The position numbers and the translations under genes were made by a program. A DNA stretch of 64,000 bases from Musa acuminata AAA Group (taxonomy: Eukaryota; Streptophyta; Magnoliopsida; Zingiberales; Musaceae). Positions 50,604-61,832 of the stretch are shown one piece after another (position 1 is the stretch's first letter; each line of letters begins with the position of its first letter). Below the pieces are notes generated by a model. The model did no database searches and had not been told where the DNA came from. It was given only the letters and a program-made list of their open reading frames with translations. The DNA is taken from contig NC_088342.1 of assembly GCF_036884655.1 (NCBI RefSeq), positions 13,188,501 through 13,252,500 of the forward strand, given 5' to 3'.

Positions 50604-53600
50604 TGGTATCATAGCTCTTTTGTTTCAAGCAAGGCTCACTCTTTCTCACTATCCCTGTTTTTACTTTATAGCTCTCAATTCTTCATGGTTTTTTAAATAT
50701 TTTTAATTTTTTTTAAAAATTTTAAATTCTTCATGGTTTCTAGTATTGCATCAAAGATGAAGACGTGCAACTCCTCCCTACCGATCTCCTAGTGTCATCT
50801 GCTCTACATCAAATCTAACTCCATCTTGCTAATCTAATCAGCATTCTTTAGCGATCGACTTGCTTCTCTAGTGATCCTCCATCGTTATTTAGTTTTGCTT
50901 GGTGAGTGTTTGGCTCCTAAATAGGCACTACTACCTAGCATCTTTATCGGTGTCCTTGTCCCCTTTTCGTTAACCGCCAAACTCATTAGCGTCTCGGATC
51001 CAAGGTCGATCTCTTGATAATAGTATAATGCCTTTCATCATCTTACGTTATCAACACTTGCGATTGAGAGGACTCAGGAGGGAAGGAAGAGATCACCCTC
51101 TCATGTACATCCCAGATCAGATAATCAAATGTGGACAAGGCCTTCATGCTCTATTTCCTAGACCATAGGGGCCTACTACATGTTGACTCTTCAGAGGTTG
51201 ATCTTGCCACTCCCGAAATGTTGACTTTACTAACTAATACACCTCCAACAATCATAGTCATCGACAATGCTTGTCGGCTTAGGATCAAGAGAGATTTAGG
51301 AATGGTGACTCCTTAGATCTCTATTGATTATAGTTTCACAACTAATTTCTTCTGTTAGATTAGATCCTCCTTTATGCATTTCTTAAATCTGATATCTTCT
51401 GTCAAATCATCCTCTCTTGTGCACTACATTTGTTCATTCAAAGTATATTATCAAAGTATACTTGTTCATTCTCCAATTATCAAATCATCCTACATTTGTT
51501 CATTCTCCAATTATTGTTCAAATCATCCTCACAACTAATTATCTCTACATTTGTTCATTCAAAGTATATTATCAATTGGTTTGGAATTCCCTTATTAGAT
51601 TACAATAATTTCTTAGTATATTTTCCACCTATACTCCAATTATTATTTTCTTAGAAAACAATAGTTCATCTCAACCTACAAGGCTTATATCTATTAATGT
51701 AGCAACTTTAATCCCTTTCAAGCTCTCTAAATGCAACAACTATGCATCTTAACAAGTACAATTAACTAATCACCTATTTGGATATGATATATTAGGCTAC
51801 ATCGATACTTTCTTAGTTGTCCACCAGAAAAGATCCAAATACCATAAGATCATCTTATTCTAAGAGCTATTTGAGCTATGGTTACTATAAGATCCAGAAA
51901 AGAGCTATTTGGCAAATCCTAATCACAAGTTATGGTTACGATAAGATCATCTTATTCTATGAGCTATTTGAGCTATAATTACTAATTCTATAGCATTACT
52001 AATCTCTTCATTAAACACTACAATAAAAGCATGGTCCATGTTATAAATTGCTCTTGCTAATTACTCTTGCACTTGTATGCTAAGTCTTTTATCTACTCTG
52101 ATGAAAACAACATAAGAGGAAAATACTATTGTTGACCATATGTAAAATCTAAATTTATTATATATGATATGGCCTTAATATGTCACCCTTCAAATGACGA
52201 AGAAGTATTATTCATATGCCTAATAGCCTAGGAGACAAATATAAGAAACCAACAATAATAATTCAAGCACATGACTCACTAATATTATTTGAAGACTGTA
52301 TGATAGGTTGATTGATCATGAAATGTATCTGAAATAAGAAAAGTGAAGGCGAGACCAATTATCACAGCTCAATTCAATTACAAATCTAAAGACAAAGGTA
52401 ATCAAAATAATAAGATTTCAATAAAGGGTCAAATAAGATACCTCTCATATAGGTAACACACAAAGTTATCATTCTCTATTATACTATCAACTCTCCAACC
52501 ATGATAGTAACTTTAATCTAAATAACTCAAGAAATAATTTTAACAATAATCATTGCAACTATCAATAGTTTTACCATCACAATAATAATAATTAACAAAA
52601 AGTCATCTACTAGTTTTGTGCCAAAATTAGACATATTACAAAAGTTTATCGATCTCAACCAAAGCCTGCACCCAACTAGCCTGAAGTAAACATTATGATT
52701 ATTCTGACTACTTATCCAAGTAATTAAATTATTGACTTTAGTGTTTCTCATTATGTGATATATAATATCTTAAGTCATCATCACACATACCTTAACTAGT
52801 TAGCTTTGTCGGATGAAAACAACAATATATAGTTGAAACTAATCTCACTCTCCCACGCCAAGTCTTCATACCACTAACTTTTTGGTCAATGGTCTCTCAA
52901 TCTATGATTTATCTCATTAACCATGTTTTCACCCTAATCCTATAATATAAATCACTATTTGAAAAACTATTTCACATAACTCCAAACCTTTAGAAATTTA
53001 AAGTATTTGACTATTTATGTTATCCCTAACTACGCCTCTATGCTTTACATAAGTTAATACCAAGATCCATATCTTCATTAGGTACTCTCTTGAATAGTAT
53101 ACTTTTTAGTACTAAGATCTTCAAACTCAAAAGGTGTTTTTATTATATCATATTATTTTTGTTGAGTTCACATTTTCCTTCCAAAATATTGCTCCTTTAG
53201 CGATGCGAATCACTATAATAACTAGCCATCATATGTTCATATGAGTATACCTTACACCTCTCAAGCGCACCTCTCAACGTATTAACCATTAGTTCTCCTC
53301 TAGACTTATACCCTTAGCACTACAAATGATGTCTTTGTTCTCTTCTTAGTCGAGTGATATTGACATGCATCAACTTGATCACTAACTCTTCACTAATTCT
53401 TATACCTTCAACATAACTCAATAAGACCACCGAAACTAGATATCTCATAACAAAATGCTCCAAAAATGATATTTTTAAACTACATTAAATTCTTGATCCA
53501 CATGCCGCTATAAGTTCTCCACCTGACTCTACTAAACCTACAACCATTATCCAAGCTTACACAAAATATCATATGAGCCCTTGTACTATCTCACTCTATA

Positions 53601-55017
53601 CAAAATGTCATTGGATATAAGTAGATTTTTTAAATTAAGTGAAACCTAGATGGATCCGTTACTAGAATACAAAACACATTTAGTTGCTAAAAAGTTTCAC
53701 CAAAGACCCTTGTTGATTTCACACAGACTTTCAGTCTAATTATTAAAGTGATGATAATTCGACTCATCTTGACTTTGGCTATCACTCAACTGATATGTAC
53801 GCTAACTAAATGTTAATAATATTTTATTTATAAAAAATATTAACTAATGATATTTTTATGCAATAACCCCTTAGCTTCATCCATCCTCAATATCCAAATT
53901 ATGTTTGTAAATTATAAAAAGCTATTTATAGACTTCGTCAAGTGCCAAGAGCTTAGTATATCGAACTTGACTCAAATTTTATAAGAGTTGACTTTTCAAC
54001 TCCAAATTTGATACACTTTTATTCCTAAAATAACAAAAGGTATATATTATATATCTACTAGTTTACGTAGATGACATTATCATCATAGAAAATAATTTCA
54101 TAAAGATTAAGTAATTTCTTAAGCAATAGATAGATTAATTCTTCATCAAAGATTTATAAACTTTATGATACTTTTTGGGAGTGGAAGTAATATACACATC
54201 CTCTAGATTTTTCCTATCTCAAAAGGAGTATATTGGGAATCTATTATCAAAGACCTAATATATAGAATACCAAAGAAGTTGTCACCCCACTCTCCACTAC
54301 TAAGTCACTCAAATTATATAATAGTAGCACTACTATGGATCTCAGTACCAACAAGTATTTGGTTCTTTACAATATTTATCTCTTACATGTCCAAACATTT
54401 TATTTGTGGTTAATAAATTATCACAATTCATTCATTGACCCTCTATTACGTATTGGTCTATACTAAAATGTATCTTATAATATCTTAAAGGGACTCTCAA
54501 TCTTAGACTTCTTCGTAAACACTCATCACTTCATCATATGCTTTTACCGATGATGATTAGTCAAGCAACACTGATGATAGAATATTTATACAAACCCACA
54601 TTATCTTCCTTAAAATAAATCTAATCAATTGAAGTTTTAGAAAACATAATATAGTTGCAAGATCCATCACTGAAACTGAATATCAAGCGATCGCCACCAT
54701 CACTGTAGAACTCAATTGGATCATTAATATGTTATACAAAATTGGCATCGCGTCTAATATACTTTTACAATATATTGTAATAATATTGGTACCACCTATC
54801 TATACTCTAACTCGATATTCTAGTTTAGCACGAAGCATATTATCATTGATTTTCACTTTATTAGAGATTAATTTGTTAGATGTTAACTATGTGTTTCTTA
54901 CATTTATACTTTTAACCAACTAGCAAACTCCCTCACAAAACCTTTCGCTTATAAGATATTTTAATTACATCAATCCAATATTGATATCCTTGATGGAAGC
55001 TCAATCTTATAGGGATA
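50604..55017 (+). pseudogene. Highly decayed copia internal region
   Basis: Plus-strand frames are full of stops, but reverse transcriptase survives around 54050-54250 (Tyr-Val-Asp-Asp-Ile at 54064-54078, then the Tyr-Phe-Leu-Gly motif and Leu-Ser-Gln). RNase H survives around 54500-54930 (Thr-Glu-Tyr-Gln-Ala-Ile-Ala, then Leu-Asn-Trp-Ile). Gag, protease and integrase are too decayed to place. Short repeats at 51417-51620 and 51880-51975 look like later local duplications. With about 200-bp LTRs and a YVDDI catalytic box, an Ale/Retrofit-type lineage is plausible. Confidence 0.7.
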
Positions 55018-55221
55018 TGATAAAATAAATATAAAATAATAATTTTATATTTTTTACGTGCTTTGATCCTCAATCAATTTATTATTTAAGGATTAATCAT
55101 ATATTTGAGTGTATGATTTAAATGCATGATTGAGAAAATTTTCTCCTCAAGAGCTATCAAAGTATATATTATCTTAATGAATGCTAATTTTTCTTTTACA
55201 ATAAAATTTTTAAATTCTTCA
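55018..55221 (+). mobile_element. Old copia element, right LTR
   Basis: TG...CA-bounded partner of 50407-50603. It is followed by AATGA, which matches the left target site AATCA at four of five bases. Confidence 0.75.
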
Positions 55222-55559
55222 AATGAGAATGGATAATGAACATTTCAGCACTAGCTTTTCTTCGGAATTGTATTGACTTCTTCAACCCAAGGAAAGACCA
55301 TGGTTTTTTCAGAAATATTTTGCCTTCAAAGAAGTCGTTCCTGAAGGAACACTTGCCAATTCCGTAGCTTCTTTAAGCCTCCAATCTTCATGCTAATTCC
55401 GCTTTCTCATATGCTTCAGGCAATCAACAAGCACTGCCACAAGGCATTTCATGCAAGCTTTGACGAGTTCATTTTATTTGACCGACTTCGATCCTCACAA
55501 CATTTTTGCTGTGCATGACCACACTACGTAATTATTATTGTCAATTGACTCAAGCTAGT

Positions 55560-56489
55560 GGTGCTTCGGATCAAACTGTTCCGCTGAAAGCTTTTGCACC
55601 GTTGCATTCTCTTTGACGGACAGACTTGCTCGAACGGGTGTGGGAGACCTTTTCCTTTGTCGCTTGTGTGGGTTAAAGCTTGAAAGTTTTGATCATTTAT
55701 ACTCGTCTTACTAATTTTTTTCTCTTTTTTGTGACATTTAATGGAGTGTAGATTGCAAATTAGGTTCTTGCATGGGACCACTTGGAGTGCTGAGGATTGG
55801 ATCCGTGAGGGAGCACAAATAGGAGGAGATCTGGGTTTGATGCATACGGCTGTAGGTGCAATTGGGTTGCGGTGGTCGTGAAGGGTGCGAAATGAGACTG
55901 ACTGTACATAACCATTCTTTGAAACCAGTGTCTATTGTGTTTCATTTGGTTGTTGGATCGATCTGAGCACAAATATTCCTAATGGCATTATGCAAAAGAG
56001 CTCCCTCGACAGACATAGTGGGTTCCTCCCCTCGAGAGATGAGTTAAGCTGAACTATAATGGTTCTGTAAGAAACAATCACACCAAGGAATCATACTTTT
56101 GGTCTTGTGTGTACTGACTGTAGATTTCTGGATCGAGGGACCATGGTGTGCTACATGGGGTGCAAGAGGTGGTAGTTAGCTGGTTTTACTTGTATGCATG
56201 CTGAATCTTGACTCGTTGATTCTTACCATAGTTTTGCAAAGGAAATCTTCTATTCCTTGGATTGTTCGCAAAGGAAATCTTCTTCTATTCCTATGATTTC
56301 TCATGTATTTAATGAATAAAATGAAGTTGATCAATTGGTTGACTACATATGTTGGGGAGAGAAAGTCTGTAGGTTTTCTGAAAGGGGAGTGACCCCCTCG
56401 TTTATATTTTTTGTTATGCTTCGATACCAGGAGATAATTTATTTCTTTCTAATTTAGTAATAACATTTTCCTTTTTAATGAAAAAAAAA
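55560..56489 (+). pseudogene. LINE 3' fragment (zf-RVT and RNase H remnants)
   Basis: Around 55620-55720 a frame reads Leu-Cys-Arg-Leu-Cys-Gly ... Glu-Ser-Phe-Asp-His-Leu, the CxxC and ESxDHL pattern of the zf-RVT domain at the end of plant LINE reverse transcriptases. Around 56043-56090 a second frame reads Val-Lys-Leu-Asn-Tyr-Asn-Gly-Ser, the opening of the RVT_3-type RNase H, preceded by a TGA where the family has Trp. The fragment ends in TTTAATG followed by an A-run at 56481-56489, as LINE tails do. It has stops and frame changes throughout. The left boundary is uncertain. Confidence 0.6.
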
Positions 56490-58838
56490 TTACTCATGAT
56501 GATCTCATTTAATTATTATCGATTTAAAGTGAGTCTCTTACATCGCAATCTATAAAACTATAATTGAGGTATACTTGATTGGTATTAGAAATATTTTTAA
56601 AATAAAAATATTTCAAATAATATATTTTCCTTCAACTCATGGTGATATGTTAGGCTTTTTTGACTAGACTCTGTAGGTTAAAGTCTAATTGATCCGAAAT
56701 ACTATTCATCATATCAATATATATAAATAAATGAATGAATATGTATATATAAACAAAATTTCATGATCAAAAGTCAAATAAATAGAATTAAAAGCAGAAG
56801 AACAAAACAACCTATGATTTCATAACATCACTTATAACATAATATATTAAACTTACTGATTAGTAGACGAAAAGACTGGCAAATATATTCTCCGACTAAT
56901 TATTGCTTATATTTCATTTCATCTTCGTTATCGTTTGTACAATATTATACCGAATCAAGGTTGCCTCTTCTGCTCCCCCCTCCATGGATTGCAGTAGATG
57001 GAGTCACCTATTCTCGTTTGCTTTCGCTGTGCAACAAAGTCTCCTGAGAGACAGAAGACAAAGAGAACTACTTTAAAGTCCTCTGAGGACTTTGTTCCAA
57101 CACGAAGGTCAGATGCCAAAAGAATTCCCTCGTGGTGAAGGCCAAGAGAACTGCTTAACGAGAGCCATGTACCTGAGAGAAACTCGATCGATCTCTTATT
57201 CCATGGAAGAAAAGATTTTGAGAAGTAGGTGTGGAAGCTTCGATAAATTATCCTGGATTATGTTAAAGTTTAGGTCAAGTGTCAGTTTCATCATCAGCCA
57301 AATTAGAACACAACAGAAATCAAAGAAAAAGCTAGTGGAGGTCTTCATGCGTTGGATTGGAATAGACAAAATGGCCATCTCATTGCTGTTTCTTCATTTT
57401 GGAGAGATCTTTTTGTTTTGTTCTTGCAGCTCTCCAATTGGAAATTTTGAGGTGCTTCGGGTTTAATATCAGTCAATCACATAATTATTATTAATCATCA
57501 TCGTCTTCCACCCATCGACATTGATTACTACGACCAACACCTGTCTTTGTCATCTCTCTACTTACCATTATCGCGGATAATAATTCATTTTCGTTTCATT
57601 ATTCTTGTTGTCACTATTAATCATCGTCGGTTGTTGTGCCAACGTTGAAACTTAATCATCATCAATCGATCTATTCTTGCAATCAAAATCATTTTCTGGT
57701 ATTGTTGATTCTCTTTGTGGCAACCAAATCGCTAATTGTTTATATAATACGGTGTTTTGATCTGAAAAAACGAAAATTAATACACAACCTCTTGAGGTAC
57801 TAATTCGATAATGGAGGCTCCGAGGCAGAAACTAAACAAGGTTGGTGCATGCACCTGACCTGGCTTCGTTTCCATTGGTTTGGTAGGATATTATTGTATC
57901 GTTCGCGAGAGTTGACCTCAACATTTCTATTAACTCGGATGCATCCACGTACCAACCTCAAAAAGAAACGTCCTAGCAAACCCAAGACAGTGATTAAATA
58001 TTGTTCCTGCGAATCTGGCAGACTTGTTTGACCGATTAACAAAGAACGTTTAGCTTCCTTCATCAATTTCTAGATTAATATTATATTAATTAGCCAATAA
58101 TTTCGAGGTATTCTCGTCACCAAGACTTTTTCCAATGGGGGCATGTCATGTCAATCCCCAAATCTCGAGTAACACGTTGATGTGACGCATCGTCCGTGAC
58201 TTGGATTAGGTCTAACTAATAATTTTGGTCTCATCGAATCGGTCCAAGTTACGAACCACACACCGATTTGACTTACTACTTGAGCTCCTTATGGTGTATG
58301 AGTGAGCCACATGCATATCAATATAATTTTGACTTTGCTATTTAGTAACATGACACTAATTTTTCTTCTTTCTTTTACACCAATTAAAACTTAGCTCGTA
58401 TCTAATATCGAATTAATCGGATCAGAGTCAATAATTTGTTTGTGGCGTGTGAGAAATGCCAATGTGACCGAGCCCGGTCGTGGGGCCCTCCTTGGTAGGT
58501 CACCAATGATCGCCGGCAGCAGTCTGATCAAGCCGTCTGTTTGGGCGCGGCAAAGCGAGTCTGGACCGAATCAGATTCGCATGGCACGGGCCCAATCGCT
58601 TCGCTATCGCAGATTAAGGACCCGACATGGGAGCCTGTTTGGGGAAGCATGGACTTGGGGTGCACTCGTCGACGTTGAGAGCTCAACCAACGTGGAGACA
58701 GCGACGCGATACCCACAGCATCCGTTGCCAATGAGCGAATCCTTCATGGAGTCTTCCCCGTTCTTTCCAGCTATAAACCGATCGCCAGTGCTTCCGTGGA
58801 GGAAGACGCGCTCCTGCTTGTCTGCCCCAGCCGCTGCC
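56490..58838. other. Intergenic; promoter side of the glycosyltransferase gene
   Basis: No gene recognised. The 124-codon frame at 57092-57466 has no family resemblance that I can see and no codon-composition contrast with its surroundings. Positions 58440-58838 are open in frame with the glycosyltransferase start, and GC content rises here, so this is probably its 5' leader. Confidence 0.5.
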
Positions 58839-61330
58839 ATGAAGTCTTCCTCCCCCGCCGCCTCCGTCTTCGGCGGCAACCCGGCGGACGCCATCACCCG
58901 CCGCTGCCTCGCCCCGCTCCCCTTCCTCATGGTCGTCGCCCTCTCTCTCATCCTGCTCTACCGCGCAACCACGCCCGCGTTGCCCTTCCCCCAGTCGTCC
59001 CTCCGCGAAGACCAAGCGCCTACCGTCGTCGCCGCCGTCTCTTCCGAGCCGCCGCCGAGCTCCTCTCCTCCCCCGGTGAGTCCGTGAAGTACTTTTACTA
59101 GCTAGGAAAAAGAAGGAGGAGAAGAAGAAAGATCCCTGGAGCATGAGTATCGTGGTCTCGTTGTGGTGGTTGCAGCAGGAAGGGCAGGACGAGAGGCTGG
59201 AGAGAGTGCTGAGGGAGGCGGCCACCGAGGACAAGACGGTGATACTGACCTCCCTGAACGGCTTCTGGTCGGCTCCCGGATCGGTGCTGGATCTGTTCCT
59301 CGAGAGCTTCCGCGTCGGCGACGGCACGCGCGAGCTGCTGAACCACCTGGTGATCGTCGCGGTGGACGACAAGGCGTACGAGCGGTGCCTCGCGGTGCAC
59401 CGCCACTGCTTCGATTTTAAGACCGAGGGGGTGGATTTCTCCGGCGAGAAGGTCTTCAACACGCCCGAGTACTTGGACATGATGTGGGCGAGGCTGGATT
59501 TCCTTCGCCTAGTTCTTGAGAAAGGCTACAACTTCATCTTCTCGGTGAGTCCTTACCTTCAATTAAATAAAAATCATATATAAATTTTGCTTCCTAAATA
59601 GTGATTTTGGTATATGGATTCTAAATGATATTAATGTTCTTTATGCAATATTGACTAAGATTAGCTAGTTTAAATTTTTGCATAAATATTAATGTCATTT
59701 TCATGTTTTAAAAGACAGATAGTGGAGAACAATAAGATGAATTGGGGTCAAACATAATAGGTCATTATTTCATGGCCTTTGCTACCTAATCTAGGAAAAA
59801 AATATGATTTTTTACCCCCACTTACGTCTCCCCACCTGCAAATGCACGTCAGTCCCACATGAGCCCACGTGACATCTCCAATTTCCACGGGGGTCGGAAC
59901 CATTTGAAGAATGGGGAAGTATCGGTCTTTCCCATAAAATCACGTCAGTTGATGTTTTTTATTATTTTGAAGATTAATAAAACCATTTGAAGAATGGAAA
60001 TGTTAAGAATATAATAAATAGGTCATCCATGTCTCATGGAAGGCCATAAGCTTTTTTTAAATGCACTAGTTCTGATTAAAAAGAAAAAAAGATGGTATTT
60101 GAAAAAACATACTTATGAATAGATAAATAAATAAATAAATATTAATGGATCGTGTCTCCTCTACTAGCTTACGAATAGCTTACTTACGAACAGATAAATA
60201 AATAAATAAATAAATAGCTTAGAATAAATAAATAAATAAATACTTATGAATAGCTTACGCTCGAAATCATATTGTTCATAAAATTAATTTCTATTTGACG
60301 TCCCCAAAAAGTCCTTTTCTGAGTTCGTCATACTAATCATTTTATTTCCAATGTGTGCTCATGATTTCATGCAATTTATGAGCTACTCTCCAATAGCGTC
60401 ACATTTACTATGTTTCATCACAATTAATTATTCTATATCAAATACTTGTAAAAGAAAAACCACAATTCTGGGAGCTCAACTGCAAGTCTGGTGGTATCAG
60501 ATAACAGTCGCGTAGTGTGGTGAGATTAACTACCATTCTCGACAGTCATTGACATGATTTTGGTGATATGGTAACAGAGCATCTGATCAACTCCACCGCT
60601 GGTTGCATTGCAGGATGTAGATGTGATGTGGTTCCGGAATCCATTGCCATACTTCTACGCAGATGGAGATTTCCAGATTTCCTGCGACAATTTTTTGGGG
60701 GGTCCTACTAATCTCAAGAACTGGCCGAACAACGGATTCAACTACGTCAAGTCCAACCACAGAAGCATCGAGTTCTACAAGTATTGGTACTCGTCGCGAG
60801 CGAGGTTCCCTGGAGTTCATGAGCAGAACGTGCTTAACATCATCAAGTACGATCCATATGTGAGGCGAATGGGAGTGAGCATTAAGTTTCTGAGCACCGA
60901 GCGCTTCGGTGGGTTTTGCGAGCCAAGCAGAGATCTTAATAAGGTGTGCACTATGCACGCCAACTGCTGTATCGGATTAGGCAAAAAGATCGACGATTTG
61001 AGAGCGATGCTCGACGACTGGAGGAAGTTCATGTCACTGCCGCAGGACACAGAGATGAAGAGAAGGTTCTCGTGGAGCATTCCGCAAAGTTGCAGGTAAA
61101 CGAGCATATTCGTTTCTTGATCGAGTGTTATACCTTTGTCGGCCTTTTGGCTAAGATCAAGTGTTATACGCTAAGCATCTTCTTGATCTCATAAGGTTTT
61201 AATGCTAGTTCTCATCAATTTATCAGATTGCTTTTCTTGAGGTGGGGAGATATCTCACTAGAAATATTTTCCTTATTGCAGGTTACCTCCGGGGTTTTTC
61301 AGTGACAAGGAACACAAGCATCATCTGTGA
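58839..61330 (+). CDS. Nucleotid_trans (PF03407) glycosyltransferase, At4g15970-like
   Basis: Four exons: 58839-59075, 59179-59544, 60614-61095, 61282-61330, GT-AG introns, 377 residues, a usual length for the family. The start was chosen at GCCATGAAG because it is followed directly by a type II membrane anchor (residues about 24-42, Leu/Val/Ile-rich) after an Arg-Arg, suggesting Golgi location. The catalytic region includes a DxD-type Asp-Val-Asp at 202-204 (DVDVMWFRNP), which in this fold binds the metal and nucleotide sugar, and conserved NNGFNYVKSN and EQNVLN segments. The related At4g15970-type proteins have no firmly known acceptor; other family members act on cell-wall glycoproteins or pectin. 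Exon 2 has a CAGCAG tandem acceptor, so one extra Gln is possible. Intron 2 is 1.07 kb and intron 3 contains a U2 snRNA fragment. The frame is intact. Confidence 0.85.
60121..60241. repeat. (AAAT)n tetranucleotide repeats
   Basis: Three AAATAAAT runs (about 60121-60142, 60191-60216, 60223-60241) with similar flanking words (CTTATGAATAGCTTAC-like), inside intron 2 of the glycosyltransferase gene. Confidence 0.8.
61130..61164 (+). ncRNA. U2 snRNA 5'-end fragment (pseudogene) in an intron
   Basis: 35 bases match nucleotides 1-35 of U2 snRNA, known from the family as ATACCTTTCTCGGCCTTTTG and on through GGCTAAGATCAAGTGT, with a single difference (C to G at position 9). The match stops just before the branch-point-recognition GUAGUA, and no Sm site or later stem follows, so this is not a working snRNA. 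It lies in the same orientation as the host gene, in intron 3 (61096-61281). AGTGTTATAC occurs on both sides (61124-61133 and 61160-61169). Confidence 0.75.
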
Positions 61331-61832
61331 CATTTAATATTTTTTATTTCCTTAATTCTTTTCATACATGAACAAAGATTTCAATAATGTAATTTGGTGG
61401 GATCACAACATTGTGAAAGGAAGGAATGCAGAAGATTAGTCCTAAACATAATGAGTTAGGGAAGTTTGATATGCTCCAATGCTCAAAGTCAGTTTCAGAA
61501 ATATAGATAATGTTTTTGTCAGCAACAAAGATTCTCATTGTTCAAATATATAACCTTGTATCTCACAAAAATGCAACCCCTCCATCGTGAAATAAGATTC
61601 TCAGGGCAGCAAAATCAAAGGAAATAATACTTATAAAGGCAAATTGATTTAAGTTACAGACTCATCAAATGTTATTCATAGAAACTTATTTCAAATCTAC
61701 AAAATTTACCTACAGCCTCATTGAAAATACACCAGCCGACATGATTTATTTGGAAATGGAGGCCAAATATGTCGAGAGCCTCCATTCTTTACAGGCTACA
61801 GATTGGAAGAATGGGGAACTAAAAGTTTAGCA
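61331..61832. other. Convergent intergenic region
   Basis: About 500 bases separate the stop codons of the glycosyltransferase (plus) and PP2C (minus) genes and should hold both 3' untranslated regions. No other feature is seen. Confidence 0.6.

Noticed and set aside
57092..57466. 124-codon frame
   Set aside because: No family resemblance and no splice or promoter context; length is possible by chance in AT-rich DNA.
58440..58838. N-terminal extension of the glycosyltransferase
   Set aside because: The frame is open, but the membrane anchor normally lies close to the N-terminus in this family, and the ATG at 58839 has the better context. Left as leader.
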